Source: Bicyclus anynana
Taxonomy: Eukaryota; Arthropoda; Insecta; Lepidoptera; Nymphalidae
Reading direction: 5' to 3'
NCBI RefSeq assembly: GCF_947172395.1
Contig: NC_069083.1
Coordinates: 15,966,501-16,030,500, forward strand
Length of the DNA: 64,000 nucleotides
Shown here in pieces: positions 10,674 through 21,870 of this stretch. The notes below the pieces were generated by a model, which did not search any database, had not been told where the DNA came from, and was given only the letters and a program-made list of their open reading frames with translations. The translations under genes and the position numbers were made by a program. Within the stretch, counting starts at the first letter, position 1; every line of letters begins with the position of its first letter.

Positions 10674-10942
10674 ACATGTGAACGTAAGCTAACTGTATAC
10701 TTATCAAACTGTGATACATAAGAGATGTAAGTCTCAGATACAGAGTGGCAAATTGAGTAACGATTTCATGGAATGCGCGCGAGTTTATTTGTGCGTAATT
10801 TGTATGAAATATTCTTTTACCGTTTATGTCAGGAAGTTTAATCCATGTATCGTACGGGTGGCTAGTCTTATACACCTTTGGCCGATGTATGAAGTCATTA
10901 TTCGAATAAAAAAGATCCGATTTCACCGCGCCTAATTGCTCC

Positions 10943-11031
10943 AACTGGTGACAAAAGGGCTGCCCCAGCCTGGCTGTACAATCTGAGAATGCAGCCAGTA
11001 TTCTTGCCACTATTCCACGTGGGCATAATTT
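10943..11031 (+). pseudogene. Second GNAASIL-domain remnant
   Basis: Encodes TGDKRA, then after an internal deletion ENAASILATIPRGHN, matching 7351-7437 and the inverse of 57177-57290. Short and degenerate. Confidence 0.5.
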
Positions 11032-11034
11032 TTT

Positions 11035-11080
11035 AAGCTATTGCGTAGCTTTTATAGCGATAAAAGCTATGCAATAGCTT
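11035..11080. repeat. Near-perfect hairpin, 21-bp arms
   Basis: AAGCTATTGCGTAGCTTTTA (starting 11035) is repeated inverted at 11060-11080 with one mismatch and a 4-base loop. Confidence 0.9.
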
Positions 11081-11231
11081 GAATTTCTTGATTCGAATCA
11101 AGTAACGAAAATAAACCTAACACCCAAGTCGTGCATTAAGTTAACACATTTCGACGACATCATGCGGACTCAACTTGACTGGACTCAAGTAATGTGAAAC
11201 TAAGGGGCAAAACTTATTAAACCCTCTGGTT

Positions 11232-11287
11232 TGTCTTTACATTGAGCTGGGATCAAACTCTTTTGATCCCAGCTCAATGTAAAGACA
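11232..11287. repeat. Perfect hairpin, 26-bp arms, 4-base loop
   Basis: The arms at 11232-11257 and 11262-11287 are exact reverse complements around CTCT. The stem core is GAGCTGGGATCAAA. Confidence 0.95.
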
Positions 11288-11403
11288 TTCTTTTCTGAAA
11301 AAAAAAAATACTGCTTAAATAAAATAAAGCAATAATTATAATTGCATATATTGATAAAAAATGTCATATAATAGCTTTACCGCGACAGTCCCCAAGTGCC
11401 ACA

Positions 11404-11585
11404 AGTAGTTTTTTAAAGAATATTTGCCACATCTTTTAAATACGACTAATTTTGCCATTCTCTTCCAAACTAGTCTGGAAAGAGTGTATTAGGAGTGGGT
11501 ACGACAATAGTCCAACGTGGCGGGGATCGAACCACCACCCCTCGGTGATGATTCCGACCGCTTTACCCTTGAGCTATTGATACTC
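11404..11585 (-). mobile_element. tRNA-related SINE, family C, minus orientation
   Basis: Read on the minus strand, it has an AGCTCAAGGGTAAAG A-box-like head (near 11575), the B box GGTTCGATCCCCGCC, the body ACTATTGTCGTACCCACTCC, and an A-rich end. Other family C copies: 14460, 22805 and 23510. Confidence 0.75.
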
Positions 11586-12664
11586 TAATTACTTAATTTG
11601 TAAAACTATTTGTTTTTAAGTCAGGTCAAAAAATAACTTTAAAGAGAATCTAAAAGTAACACTAACATTTTACATTTAATCTCACTGCATTTGTCCCCCT
11701 ATCCATACAATCTAAGTATATCACGTTCAGAAATAGATTTTCTCCATACATTTATGTTATTTATTATGTTATAAAGCGTATCACAGATCAGGCGTTTCGG
11801 ACGCCCCGCGAACGCGCGATGTCGTATCAAATTTATAGCGTATGACCATTGTCTCGTAGGTCGTGATGTATGGTAGCTACGTATGATGCATTTCGGGATA
11901 GTTTTGACCACATACCACAGGAAAATACAGAGTAAAATCGCCTGTAACTTCTACGACAAAGAAGCTATAGTTCTCTGAGCGTTTGATGTGATAGTATTAA
12001 CATATGTAACACTGTGGGTGTCAATGCAAATAAATAGTGTAATATTCGTGTTTAAGCTTTGTTAAACATGAGCACATGAAATCGTACCTTTTGTTGTGAT
12101 TCCGCGATAACTATTAAGGTAGGCAATAAAACTCGATATAGTGAATTTCTTTTGAATCCTTACAAGTTATTTATGGGAAGAAATCATCTGATATAAATTG
12201 TATTGTTTTAAAAATATTTTTATGGCCCTTTCAGCATCGTTTTATATCCGTTCAGTCTTCTGATTTTCTATATGGGTAATAATATTGAATTTATTTTATG
12301 TAGTAGTCTACAAATGAATTTTTATTTAAATATTCTATAAAAAAAATAGGAGAAAATATGAAAATTTAATAACTAATTCGAATCAAGAGCTTTATGAAGT
12401 TCTGCGTAAGGTAGATTTTTCTTTTTATATGAGAATCACAAAATAAGTTTTTTAATAAACAAAATAAAACATGGTATGTTGACTCGTCGAAATCAGTCCG
12501 CATATGAATCATACCAGGAGTCTGGATGAAATGGATATCAGTTTTGCATAGTAAATAATATTTATATTTCGATATTCCCAGAAGAATGGTATCTGAACGT
12601 TTAAAACCGTTTAGTTAGTAATTATAGAATGATGACAATTAAGAAAATTTTGCCTTCAGATAAC
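11586..12664. other. Unassigned AT-rich DNA
   Basis: No gene is supported. 11795-11830 is a small GC-rich island (GGACGCCCCGCGAACGCGCG). Confidence 0.4.
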
Positions 12665-12745
12665 TATTTTGTTACTCCAGTGGTTAGACTTCATAGTTTC
12701 GGATCACGAGCTCCTGGGTTCGAATCCTTAGTAAAGTTTTTATTC
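12665..12745 (+). mobile_element. tRNA-related SINE head fragment
   Basis: CCAGTGGTTAGA resembles an A box, and GGGTTCGAATCC at 12717-12728 is a good B box. The body decays within 30 bp. Confidence 0.5.
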
Positions 12746-13304
12746 TTTGAAGACATTTTCGGTAAAAAAATGTCATACTGTATGATATTCGCGATGGGTT
12801 GTCAACAGGGACCGGATGACATTTGTTACAAACAATCTCAATTAAGTACATGTCAACTATCGCACGTAAAAGTTAATGAATGGCCATGTAGGTCAACAAA
12901 CACAGTCATAGTTAGTGAATTAGCCTGCTGAACATGTATGGCCATTGAAACAGGCTGATTATAGAACTTAACATATTATATTAACAATCAAACCTTAGAA
13001 CTACACAATCCCTAGTATTTCGCATCAAACGAAAGCCGCGCAGCTGCGGTCATGTCAAAAACATATCCGCAGTGGAAAGAAGAGTGCATCCGTGGAACAT
13101 CCTTTTACTGCTTTGTTCGGACGCAATAAATACACGTGCAGTAGTACAGTACTTTGTATGAACATTAGACTGTTAACACGAACCGCGCTGCCCATAGATC
13201 CTCTATGAGAAGATGACCCTACAAGTAAGGTTTCGTACCCGTTCGATTACTCTGTAATTATAAGGAGTATTTATTTATCTAATTTATCTATATTATCATT
13301 ATCA
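12746..13304. other. Unassigned
   Basis: No gene is supported. 13030-13190 is slightly GC-richer but has no open frame of note. Confidence 0.4.
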
Positions 13305-13795
13305 ATATATTTTAACGGCCCACTATAGGGTCAGCTCTCTCTCCCTGTAGGAGAGGGGATAATGGAGCTTAGACCCACCACGATGTTCCACTGATGAATG
13401 ATAGGATTAATGATTCTAAATAAATGTCCGTGAAAGTTGTACATATACCTACCATTCTTTTACGAAATTATGGTGCAAGCCTGCACGATATGGTGGTGCC
13501 ATTTGCTTAGAAAATACCTATTGACTTCACTATTGTTGGTAATAATGATTATAAAAGGAGATTAGAACGAGTTGGGAAGTTGGTGGTGAGACAAGTTACA
13601 ACCATGTACCTTGGACAGTACTGTATGTTAGATTACCAATCCCGATATTTATCATTAACATCTGACAGTAGCCCTTAAAAAAAATTATATGTACTCTGAG
13701 GCAACTTACATACAAGTAGCGTGGTGTGTTTAAGATCTATACTCTCCTACAGGGATTGGGACCTGGCCTTGTGGCGGGCCATAATATATGCTGAT
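13305..13795. mobile_element. Element with ~50-bp imperfect terminal inverted repeats
   Basis: The left end ATATATTTTAACGGCCCACT...CCCTGTAGGAG pairs with the right end CTCCTACAGGG...GCGGGCCATAATATAT over about 50 bp. The interior holds the GGGGATAATGGAGCTTAGAC fragment also found at 4297 and 23991. A DNA transposon is likely, but two inverted SINE-like ends are also possible. Confidence 0.45.
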
Positions 13796-14109
13796 AAAGA
13801 AGATTAAAATATATAGTCAAAAGCGCCGAAACCAAAGTACCTGTGTGTATTATATAAGACGATTATTAAATATTAAGTCGAAAGCGGCCTGCACCGTACC
13901 GCGCGGCGCATCCGCCGGCAGCTGAATACGCGCATACAATGCGTGCGCATCGCATTGCGTTGTCACTACGCACGTAACTATTCATGCCCTGTGCTGATGG
14001 ACAATGGATCCGCAGTTTTTTGTACCGTGAACCTAACTGGAAACAAATCACCCTACTATACGATTCGATTACCATAAGTATACCAGTATTTTTGACGATG
14101 TCTCAGTTA
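13796..14109. other. GC-rich patch, unassigned
   Basis: 13880-13960 contains ACCGCGCGGCGCATCCGCC and stands out against AT-rich flanks. No coding frame is convincing in either direction. Confidence 0.35.
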
Positions 14110-14390
14110 TGCATATACTCGTACATACGCAGTGCTATGGTTCTCAACAAAGAGGTCCTTGGTTCGGATTTTATATTTTTTTAATTGGCTGAAGTCTGGT
14201 TTGTTGGTAGGCATGTGCCGTGGTTACACCCTAGCGGCCAAGACATTTCACCAAGTGATTTAGCGTTGCTACGGTGCCGCGCAGAAACCGTCAGAGGTAT
14301 GGGTAGAATAAATTTCTATCTCTTCCTAGTACGCCCGCTTCTTTTTAAGACTGCATTGCTACTTAACATGAGATCGCAATCAAGGTCTAA
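14110..14390 (+). mobile_element. tRNA-derived SINE, family B-like, decayed
   Basis: The head is GTGCTATGGTTCTCAAC...GAGGTCCTTGGTTCGG. The body follows with CCGTGGTTACACCCTAGCGG, AGTGATTTAGCGTTGC and GAAACCGTCAGAGGTATGGG, the same order as the family B copies at 20538 and 24141. Confidence 0.65.
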
Positions 14391-14459
14391 TTTGTACCTA
14401 ATTGATTAAAAAAAAACTTTTCATTGAGTGAGATTTCACATTTAAAGCGGTAATACTGT

Positions 14460-14615
14460 AGTAGAAGTAACCCCAATAGCTCCAAGGTGAAGGTCGTATT
14501 CAAAACCCAGAGGTCATAGGTAGGTACAACAACTTCCTGTTAAACTATTGTCGTATACCTACACTGTTTTTACTCTAGTTGGAGGTGAGAGGGAATATTG
14601 GTCATAATATATCTA
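14460..14615 (+). mobile_element. SINE family C, decayed
   Basis: ATAGCTCCAAGGTGAAGG (head), CTATTGTCGTATACCTACAC and AGTTGGAGGTGAGAGGGAAT follow the family C order seen at 22805-23170. Confidence 0.6.
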
Positions 14616-15648
14616 CAAGATTCCTTTTCTCCCTATAGTACTTCCCTTAACCAAATCCTTCCAAATCAAAAGTGAAAGTGAAACTTTCTGTAGACACACT
14701 GCCTGCTCATGGATTTAAATCGTGGATATCGTTATTGGGCAAAAATACCAACCTCTGAAAACAATTATACGTTTAAATATTACAAATACAATACGTCATT
14801 TAAATACAAAGAATAGAATTGGGCAACACACTCTTCTTTACATCTAAACGCAATAATTCTGCTCCAAGATAGCACCTTGGCTTAACTTTTGTAACACATT
14901 CTTTCCGTCTCTATTAAAGCCCCTAATTTGTGATTTTGCAATTCGAACTTTAATTTAAGATATTAAGATTCTTTATGCCTTGGCTTATCAGAGGTGATAA
15001 TAGTAATTGAGCCAGGCAGGTCGTGACTTATGATTTCATTATAATTTCGCGTGCGGCGCCTTAGGCGCTTGCGACAGATGCCACCCCTCCCCCCACCCCA
15101 ATTTGTATCTATTTTTCAATAATCACTTGAATTAAATAAAATCACTTGGATTTAATAGTGTAGTGTGTCAACTCTTTGTGATGGAGAGGTCCTGTTACTT
15201 TTAAATTGCTTTACTATTAGCATACTCTTAATTTATATACAATTTAAAAAACTGTCATCATCCCTATTCACATGTAAGTAAAACTGATAGGGTATCAAAA
15301 TAACATTGTATCCCAAATAGTAATAAATCGAGCCGGTGTATTGGAATAAATTCCATTTATTTACACGGACAAGCTGCGGCTGTTCTGACTGCCTGACAGA
15401 TTGCAGGACGATGAACACATCTTGTAATTGTATACGGAGCGTGGAGGTCCCGAATTGACGGAATAATAGAGCTTCGATGCAAAACGGACCCCCGCTTTAC
15501 TCTACCGATGTCAAATAATTTCCAAATACAGATAGGATGTCTGTACGCATTATTTTACTTTTGTTTGCGATATGTTTACTATTGGTCTGAGAGACGTTGA
15601 CCATTTTATTCGAGTAAATTAACATTTTTCATGATTTTTGTTTCTATA
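14616..15648. other. Unassigned
   Basis: No gene is supported. A GC-rich palindromic word (GGCGCCTTAGGCGCTTGCG) lies near 15055, and a C-run (CCCCTCCCCCCACCCC) near 15085. Confidence 0.4.
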
Positions 15649-15870
15649 CTAGCGGACGCCTCTGCGGCTCTTTTCATCAGCATAGTTCTCGTTTCCGTGG
15701 CAACAAATATAATATATCATTTTTTTTACACAAATTGACGTACACCACAATGCCCCACCTTACATGCAAAGTAATATTATGTTTAACAATATTTTGTCTT
15801 TATTTAATGCAGTTTTCCATTGGTAAAACAATTTTTAAAATCAGTTCAGTAGTGTAGGTGTGAAACCGTA
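15649..15870 (-). mobile_element. Helitron, minus orientation, with internal insert
   Basis: It opens CTAGCGGACGCC after an A, the inverse of the family's 3' end. Family text resumes at TTCCATTGGTAAAACAATTT (15811). About 80 bp in between (from ~15720) is foreign and includes a 43-bp repeat also at 16443-16485. The 5' TC end is eroded. Confidence 0.65.
15733..15775 (+). repeat. 43-bp direct repeat, copy 1
   Basis: Matches 16443-16485 with two mismatches; the shared core is GCCCCACCTTACATGCAAAG. Confidence 0.85.
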
Positions 15871-16442
15871 TCAAATAAACTTAATTAGAACCTACATAGT
15901 GTTAGTTCGTAATGTCACGAATTACTTTGTAATGTCACGGAAAGAAATTAAAGAAATAAACAACCGAAGGTTCACAACAACTTATCAAAGTTATAAAATA
16001 CGAACTATAAATAATAAAAATAATTTACAAACTTGCATCTTATTAAAATGAGTGGCAGTTAGCTGAGCAGACTTATTGTGATAACTTATTTTTTAGTTGG
16101 TACTAATGTATGATTACTAATCTATACTAAATCAAAATGTTAACAAAGCTACATGGAAAATTGTTCACCAGCTCTTGGTGTACACGGAGTATACGTTTTA
16201 TTGTGATAGTTACAGAATACGTGCACTGTAAGTGGGTAAGATGTGAAACTTACGAGCGTGTTGCAAAGTTAAATTAGGCATGATGTATTTGCTGTAGAGG
16301 CAACCGCGCATCTGGCTACGATACCTCCTAACATATTTTTTGTATTCTTTTATAGAAATAATAATTAAATGCCCCACAATTCTTACATAACAAAATGAAG
16401 GCTTATGGGACCACAGTATTTAAAAAAAAAATATTTTGCCAT
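15871..16442. other. Unassigned
   Basis: AT-rich, with a small direct repeat AATGTCACG at 15911 and 15932. No gene is seen. Confidence 0.4.
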
Positions 16443-16485
16443 AATTGACGAATACCACAATGCCCCACCTTACATGCAAAGTAAT
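16443..16485 (+). repeat. 43-bp direct repeat, copy 2
   Basis: Same orientation as 15733-15775, 710 bp apart. Confidence 0.85.
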
Positions 16486-16664
16486 GTTTACACACAATAT
16501 TTTTCCACCACGAAATATTTGTTTTTTAGTTTAAAGGATATTTGTTATATATTTTTTTAATATGACCAATATTCCTGTTCCTCTCAAATTAGTAGGAAAA
16601 AACTGTTAAAACTGTGTGGTAAGGTGGAAATATTAAGAGAGATTCCCTTCGAAAAAAAACACTG

Positions 16665-17001
16665 ATAATAAAAATTTTAATAAAAAAAATACAACCGACT
16701 TCAAAACCTAAAAACGTACCCACTAAACTAAAAAGCGAAAAATAACATCAAAATATGTTCTACCTGCTGATCAGTATGAAGGCGGTGCTAAGCCGGTGAT
16801 GTATTAATTCAAGCCATGTGTGAGCCATGTGGTGTGGTCCTGTCAGATATGGCTTAAATTAAGACAACACTGGCTAAGCACCGCCTTCATACTGATCAGC
16901 AGGTAGAACATATTTTGATGTTATTTTTCGCTTTTTAGTTTAGTGGGTACGTTTTTAGGTTTTGAAGTCGGTTGTATTTTTTTTATTAAAATTTTTATTA
17001 T
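16665..17001. mobile_element. Fold-back MITE with 130-bp terminal inverted repeats
   Basis: Left arm 16665-16794 and right arm 16872-17001 are nearly exact reverse complements. Both contain ATACAACCGACTTCAAAACC and CTGCTGATCAGTATGAAGGC. The interior is about 77 bp. A second copy at 30400-30657 lies in the opposite orientation. No coding, and no clear target-site duplication. Confidence 0.85.
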
Positions 17002-17035
17002 TTATCCATTTTTAGTGTAAATTTTCATCTCAAAC

Positions 17036-17360
17036 GAATACATCAGACCGCTAATGACATTCACAACCCTTCTTGGTACAAAATTGTCAGCAATACAAAT
17101 TCTTGGTCTTCATCATCAGACCCCTAATAACAGACACAATTCATCTAGGTAGAAAGTTCTCAGCAATACGAATTAATCAAGGCCAAACACAAGGTAGTTA
17201 CCGTAAACCGTTAAGGGGTTCCCTTAATTGACCTTGGTCTTCATCACTAAACCCCTAAATGACAGTCACAACCTATCTATGTGGAAAGTTCTCATTAATA
17301 CAAATTAATCAAGCCCAAACACAAGGTAACTGCTGTAAAAAGCCGATGAGTTCCCTCGTC
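17036..17360. repeat. Imperfect tandem repeat, ~125-bp unit, 2-3 copies
   Basis: The blocks GGTCTTCATCATCAGACCCC (17104) and GGTCTTCATCACTAAACCCC (17227) start similar segments. Both run through AAAGTTCTCA, AATTAATCAA and CCAAACACAAGGTA. Part of the element that ends at 17680. Confidence 0.65.
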
Positions 17361-17680
17361 TGTTTTATGGCTCCATCATCAGATCGATTTCAAACCTTCA
17401 TGAAATTGTAGTGCTTAAAAGTACTAAATGGAAAAGTTTACGAACACGCTAGACATCCATATAATTTTCAAAAGTTCCCCTCAATTTCTCCAGGATCCCA
17501 TCATCAGATCTTGACATGATGGCAATGGGACCAAATGGGGACTATACCGTTTCAAACAAAAAAAGAATTTTTGAAATCGGTCCAGGCGTCTTTGAGTAAT
17601 CGGTGTACATACATAAAAAAAAAAAAAAAAAATACCGACCGAATTGAGAACCTCCTCCTTTTTGAAGTCGGTTAAAAAGC
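17361..17680 (-). mobile_element. Repeat family P (GACTTCAAAAAGGAGG end), minus orientation
   Basis: On the minus strand it starts AACCGACTTCAAAAAGGAGG, then AATTCGGTCGGTATTTTT, ACGCCTGGACCGATTTCAAA and GATCTGATGATGGGATCCT. Further copies or fragments: 36325, 41400, 44311, 60575 and 61399. No ORF, and the class is unresolved. Confidence 0.7.
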
Positions 17681-18308
17681 TGCTTGACGGTTTAGCAATA
17701 TTCATGACAGTAATAATAAAATAAAGTGTGGTACTTCTATTATGTGATGTAATGGCATATTTGGTGATGACATATTTGGTAAGCAAAATAGCAGATTTCA
17801 TCGGATGGGTGGGTGTCTTTGAAACATTAAAGAAATTCTTCACATCCCTGCAAAACAACAGAAATTCTTCCTACTTTAGTAAACAAATTAGGGCCAATGG
17901 CAGTTGCACCATATCTTTCGGGTAGGGTTTAATTCATTTTAACTAATTGAAATCTGAAAAACTCAGAAAACGAAAGATGGTCACTTTTGGGCTTTGGGAC
18001 AAATATTAAGCAACGAAACTAATGACAACTTTTTTGCTGCTAGCTCCTAGATTATAACGCAATTAGACAAGAAATCATTATTAGCGTTATGAAATATTTA
18101 TAATTTAAATTTAAACATAATTATGTGATTAAAATCCGTCAAAGACGTCGCAATCATCCTCAATTAACTTTTAACATAATGAAGGTTCATCAATCTTCCA
18201 TACAACATGTCCTACAATAAATACACAGTAATAATGCAGGCTGCAATCGTGTCATACCTTTACTTTTGTGCAATATTATCAAATTATGTGCTTTATTGAT
18301 AGTGACTA
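17681..18308. other. Unassigned
   Basis: No supported gene. ATATTTGGTGATGACATATTTGGT near 17757 is a short direct repeat. Confidence 0.4.
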
Positions 18309-18542
18309 TTAATCTAATAGCAATTTTAACCGGTACGCCGCGGCGTGCCGATTATTTATACAATAATCGAAATTGTACCCCACGAGGCGCGACGAAAATA
18401 TGTAATAACTAACAACATTACTAACATTGCCCCAATGGGGTTCGGCATCTAACATTATTCCTAAAAGCACTGTTGTGTCCACCAGAACCATAGATGTAAT
18501 AAAAAGTCCAAACACCGCGTCCAAAACTATAAACTGACGCAC
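18309..18542 (-). CDS. Unrecognised hydrophobic open frame, 77 codons
   Basis: A minus-strand frame reads MRQFIVLDAVFGLFITSM at its start. Residues 4-31 would form one membrane segment, followed by a soluble tail ending RLKLLLD. The DNA includes the palindrome ACGCCGCGGCGT near 18336, giving the frame a GC-rich 3' end unlike its flanks. I recognise no family. There is no obvious splice signal and no second exon. It could be part of an older repeat or a chance frame. Confidence 0.2.
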   Translation of the reverse strand: MRQFIVLDAVFGLFITSMVLVDTTVLLGIMLDAEPHWGNVSNVVSYYIFSSRLVGYNFDYCINNRHAAAYRLKLLLD

Positions 18543-19744
18543 CCCAGTTCTGCCAGTTCAAATGATATATGAAGCCAGACCGGCATTTATTTCCTCTGTT
18601 TACATGTATAATATAATTAAGTATTTATATATAATTAAAAATAAAAAATAAAGGCAAAAATCGCTAGTAATTTCACACCTAATATTATGTAATAGATTAA
18701 GAAACTGTCAAGAAAAAATAATTCTTATAGGGATATTTATGAACTAGTTTCTTTGTTTACAGAAGTTATAGCTGTGTATAGAAGTCTTCTATTAATATTA
18801 AATCTATAGAATGTGTTACTAATAAATCTATTTCGTAATTATAGATATATATAGATATCAAGATCCTAAAAGTGGTTAATGTCAATGAGAAAAAAAATGG
18901 ACCAAATACGGACGGAGGACCACTGTTCATCCATGTTTACTTTATGAATTAGTTTGTTTAATTTAATACAATTAGAGATAATTAAATGAATTAGTTTGTT
19001 TAGTTTAGTTTTTGTTTAATTTAATACAATGTTACAAACTCAGCTATTAGCAGGTTCTAATGAGACTTAGGTTGATTTCGTTATCAACATCTTATCATAG
19101 CTTATCCATGTTACTTATAATAAATATAAATAAATACAATTTTTTTTAATTCGATTAAAAGAAAGAACCATATTCTTGTCGGTGTGAAAGTCGAAAGTGT
19201 TATTTAGAACAGCCCTTTTTATGAGGTGGTCCTGCGAGGTTATAGCGCGTTATCACATCATTACAGTTTTTACGAGCGATCGAGGTGATAAGTAAAGCGC
19301 AGCGTTGCAGTTTTTGATGGACTTTTGCAGTTTATTTATGGACCCTCGTGTGAATTTTATATCATAATTGCAAAACCGAAGTGGTCTAAACCCTAAATTA
19401 TCAAAAACTAAAAAGAAAAGCAACGACGGGGAGGTGGCGCCTTGAGTTTTTACTCATACGTGAATTACTAAAACAAGTCGTTGTTTGTTGTATTTAACAA
19501 GGGTTAAATAAAACTATTAAAACCAAACGTCCAATTTTAATCATTCAAAGACCAAATATTATATACAGAAACTGTACTTAGTGATAAAATAGTTTATTTT
19601 GATAAACATTGATAGCATGATTTTTGTAGATATTTATAAGATCTACAATTAATAAGAACATTTTATGGTTCTATCTTTTGTAGTTTAGGCAGCGTACGCA
19701 AGATAAGTAACTTTACTGGTTGATTGATTGTTGATGGTCCTACG
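18543..19744. other. Unassigned
   Basis: AT-rich. 19200-19450 is GC-richer (GATCGAGGTGATAAGTAAAGC...GACGGGGAGGTGGCGCC) without a convincing frame. TTAGTTTGTTTA repeats occur at 18950-19020. Confidence 0.4.
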
Positions 19745-19889
19745 GAACTCCTAAATAAAATTTAGCCTATATTACTTGTGGATAATGTAACTTTCGAATG
19801 GTGAAAGAATTTTTAAAATCAGTCCAGTAGTTTTTTAGCCTATTCATTAAAAACATACAAAGTTTTCTTCTTTATAATATTAGTATAGA
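19745..19889 (-). mobile_element. Helitron 5' half, minus orientation
   Basis: Ends TTTATAATATTAGTATAGA before a T, the inverse of the family's TC start. The body AATGGTGAAAGAATTTTTAA and AGTCCAGTAGTTT match other copies. Confidence 0.75.
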
Positions 19890-19989
19890 TAGTATAGATT
19901 AACATTAAAAACAAGTATTTACACATTTTAAAGTTGTTTATGTGTTAGTGCCACTACATCACAGAGGCTGCGAAAATACACATTACTGG

Positions 19990-20078
19990 ATAGTTAGTGC
20001 ATTGCCCAGGACCGGAATCGAACCTACGCCCTCCGAATTGAAGGCAAAGGAAAATATCCACTAAGCTATCACGGCTCT
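19990..20078 (-). mobile_element. SINE family A head, minus orientation
   Basis: On the minus strand: AGAGCCGTGATAGCTTAGTG (A box near 20066) and the B box GGTTCGATTCC near 20010. The body is lost. Confidence 0.7.
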
Positions 20079-20537
20079 AAATAAATTCTATATATTATGT
20101 AAACTTAGATTTAGAAAACTAGATAAAATATAAGCTTAGATAGACATTAAAGGTACTAATTACTAACTTTAATTATACGACTTATACCACTTTTCTTGCA
20201 GGTACAAGATCACAAAACCGTTTCACGGTTCCTTTCTCAAATAACTTGGGTTTATTTCTGAATATGAATGACCACAATAAAACTTACTTATTTTAATATT
20301 TCGTAACTAAAACAATGTTTGCTACTAAGAAGGAACTTTACATACTTCTAAAAATCCTGTTTCAGTACAGAGACGGCTTTTTATGTTAAGCTTTGACCAT
20401 TTAAATAGTCTCAGCGCATAGAGCTCATAAAAAAATTATTGTGAAAGTTGTTGCATGGTAAATAGAGCCATGATTGTAGGGTTCCGTAAACATTACATGT
20501 GGAAAGGAACAAATATCCTACCAATTTTAAGCATTTT
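20079..20537. other. Unassigned
   Basis: No feature is recognised. Confidence 0.4.
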
Positions 20538-20839
20538 TTTTTATTCTTTACAAGTTGACCCTTGATTACAATCTCACCTGATGGTAAGCGATGATGCAAT
20601 CTAAGATGGAAGCGGACTAACTTGTTAGGAGGAGGATGAAAATCCACACCCCTTACGGTTTCTACACGATATCGCACCGGAACGCTAAATCGCTTAGCGG
20701 TACGTCTTTGTCGGTAGGGTGGTAACTAGCCTCTGTCGAAACCTCCCACCAGCCAGACCTGGACCAATTAAGAAAACCTCAATCGGCCCAGCCGGGGATT
20801 AAACCCAGGACCTCCGCCTTGTAAATCCACCGCGCCAAA
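20538..20839 (-). mobile_element. tRNA-derived SINE, family B, full length
   Basis: On the minus strand: head TTGGCGCGGTGGATTTACAA, a B-box-like GGGTTTAATCCCC, GCTGGGCCGATTGAGG, AAGCGATTTAGCGTTCCGGT, GTGTGGATTTTCATCCTCC and CATCAGGTGAGATTGTAATC, then poly(A), seen as a T run at 20534-20543. Other copies: 24141, 29630, 33870 and 62610. Confidence 0.85.
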
Positions 20840-21503
20840 AATTGTTATATTTTCTTTTTTTCCAATTTATAACGCCCCTCTTTTTGCGTCGGAGATTAAA
20901 AACAAACTCTGTCCTAACTATTAACTATAAAATGACTTGTGAATGTAATTGAATGAAATGTAATTGAATGTAATTAAATGAATTAACTATAAACACACAT
21001 TTGGTTTTCTTTTCTAGAATGTTTCAACATACATTATTATTTAAAAAATCCTCAACGTATATTAATGTAATATGACAAGACATATAGGTGTTAACACGCG
21101 CAATCAACCATATCCATCGACATTAAAATTGCGGTACCAACCTAACCTCCTTGGGTAGGTACTGTAAGTAATTGTTACGTTAAAAATGAATTTATGAAAC
21201 ATTCAATTAGAGTCACCCTGATATTGTAAACGTTGCGCCAAGTCATTAACGGTAAATTTAACACGGTATGAAAAACAAACAAAAATTAAATATTCGTAAA
21301 TTTTGTTAAGGCGACGTCACACTACAGGATTACAACGATACCACCTGAAATTATGAAATACGTCAACAATAATACCTTCTACGACTACTTTGGCGAAGTT
21401 AGTGATGCCGCGGTTGACCATAAACTATTTTAGAGGCCCTGGGACTTTCCTACTCGGGTCAATTTAGGTTTTCATATTTTCTAAATTAGTTCAGGTCTGC
21501 AAG
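20840..21503. other. Unassigned; short TGTAATTGAA tandem
   Basis: 20940-20985 has about four TGTAATTGAA-like units. Otherwise AT-rich and featureless. Confidence 0.4.
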
Positions 21504-21652
21504 GCAATTCTGTAACGATATTTTTATAACTCGCAAGTGCGAGTGTCGAATTCACTGCTATCTCTCTCTCTGTTGAACACGATACCATAGAAAGAGAAAT
21601 ATAGCGGTAAATTCGAAACTTGCACTCGCGAGTTACATCGTTAGAGAATAGC
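21504..21652. mobile_element. Fold-back MITE, ~149 bp
   Basis: GGCAATTCTGTAACGA at the left pairs with TCGTTAGAGAATAGCC at the right. The inner arms AACTCGCAAGTGCGAGTGTC and TTGCACTCGCGAGTTA are complementary. The arms meet near 21585. No coding. Confidence 0.7.
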
Positions 21653-21655
21653 CGT

Positions 21656-21870
21656 GCTGGTCTGGGGGTAGACATTGGCCGTGGCTAGTTAACACCAAAC
21701 CGGAAATAATGTAACGCCAAGCGATTTGGCGGTCTAGTATGACGTCGTATAGAACCCACCAAAGTTTCGTTATGGGTAGAATAAACTTATACCTCTTCCA
21801 AGTAAACCCATTTCCATCTTGGATTGATTGAGTAGATATTTGACTGCAATCTCAGCAGTTCGAGTTGGAG
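21656..21870 (+). mobile_element. SINE family B-like body, decayed
   Basis: CTGGTCTGGGGGTAGACATT, GGCCGTGGCTAGTTAACACC, CGCCAAGCGATTTGGCGG and TTATGGGTAGAATAAACTTA follow the same order as 14182-14340. Confidence 0.6.

Noticed and set aside
10660..11010. 116-codon minus-strand ORF
   Set aside because: It is antisense to the GNAASIL remnant; the plus-strand reading matches the other copies, so this frame is a shadow.
13305..13795. LTR retrotransposon with inverted ends
   Set aside because: The ends are inverted rather than direct, and there is no primer-binding site or coding.
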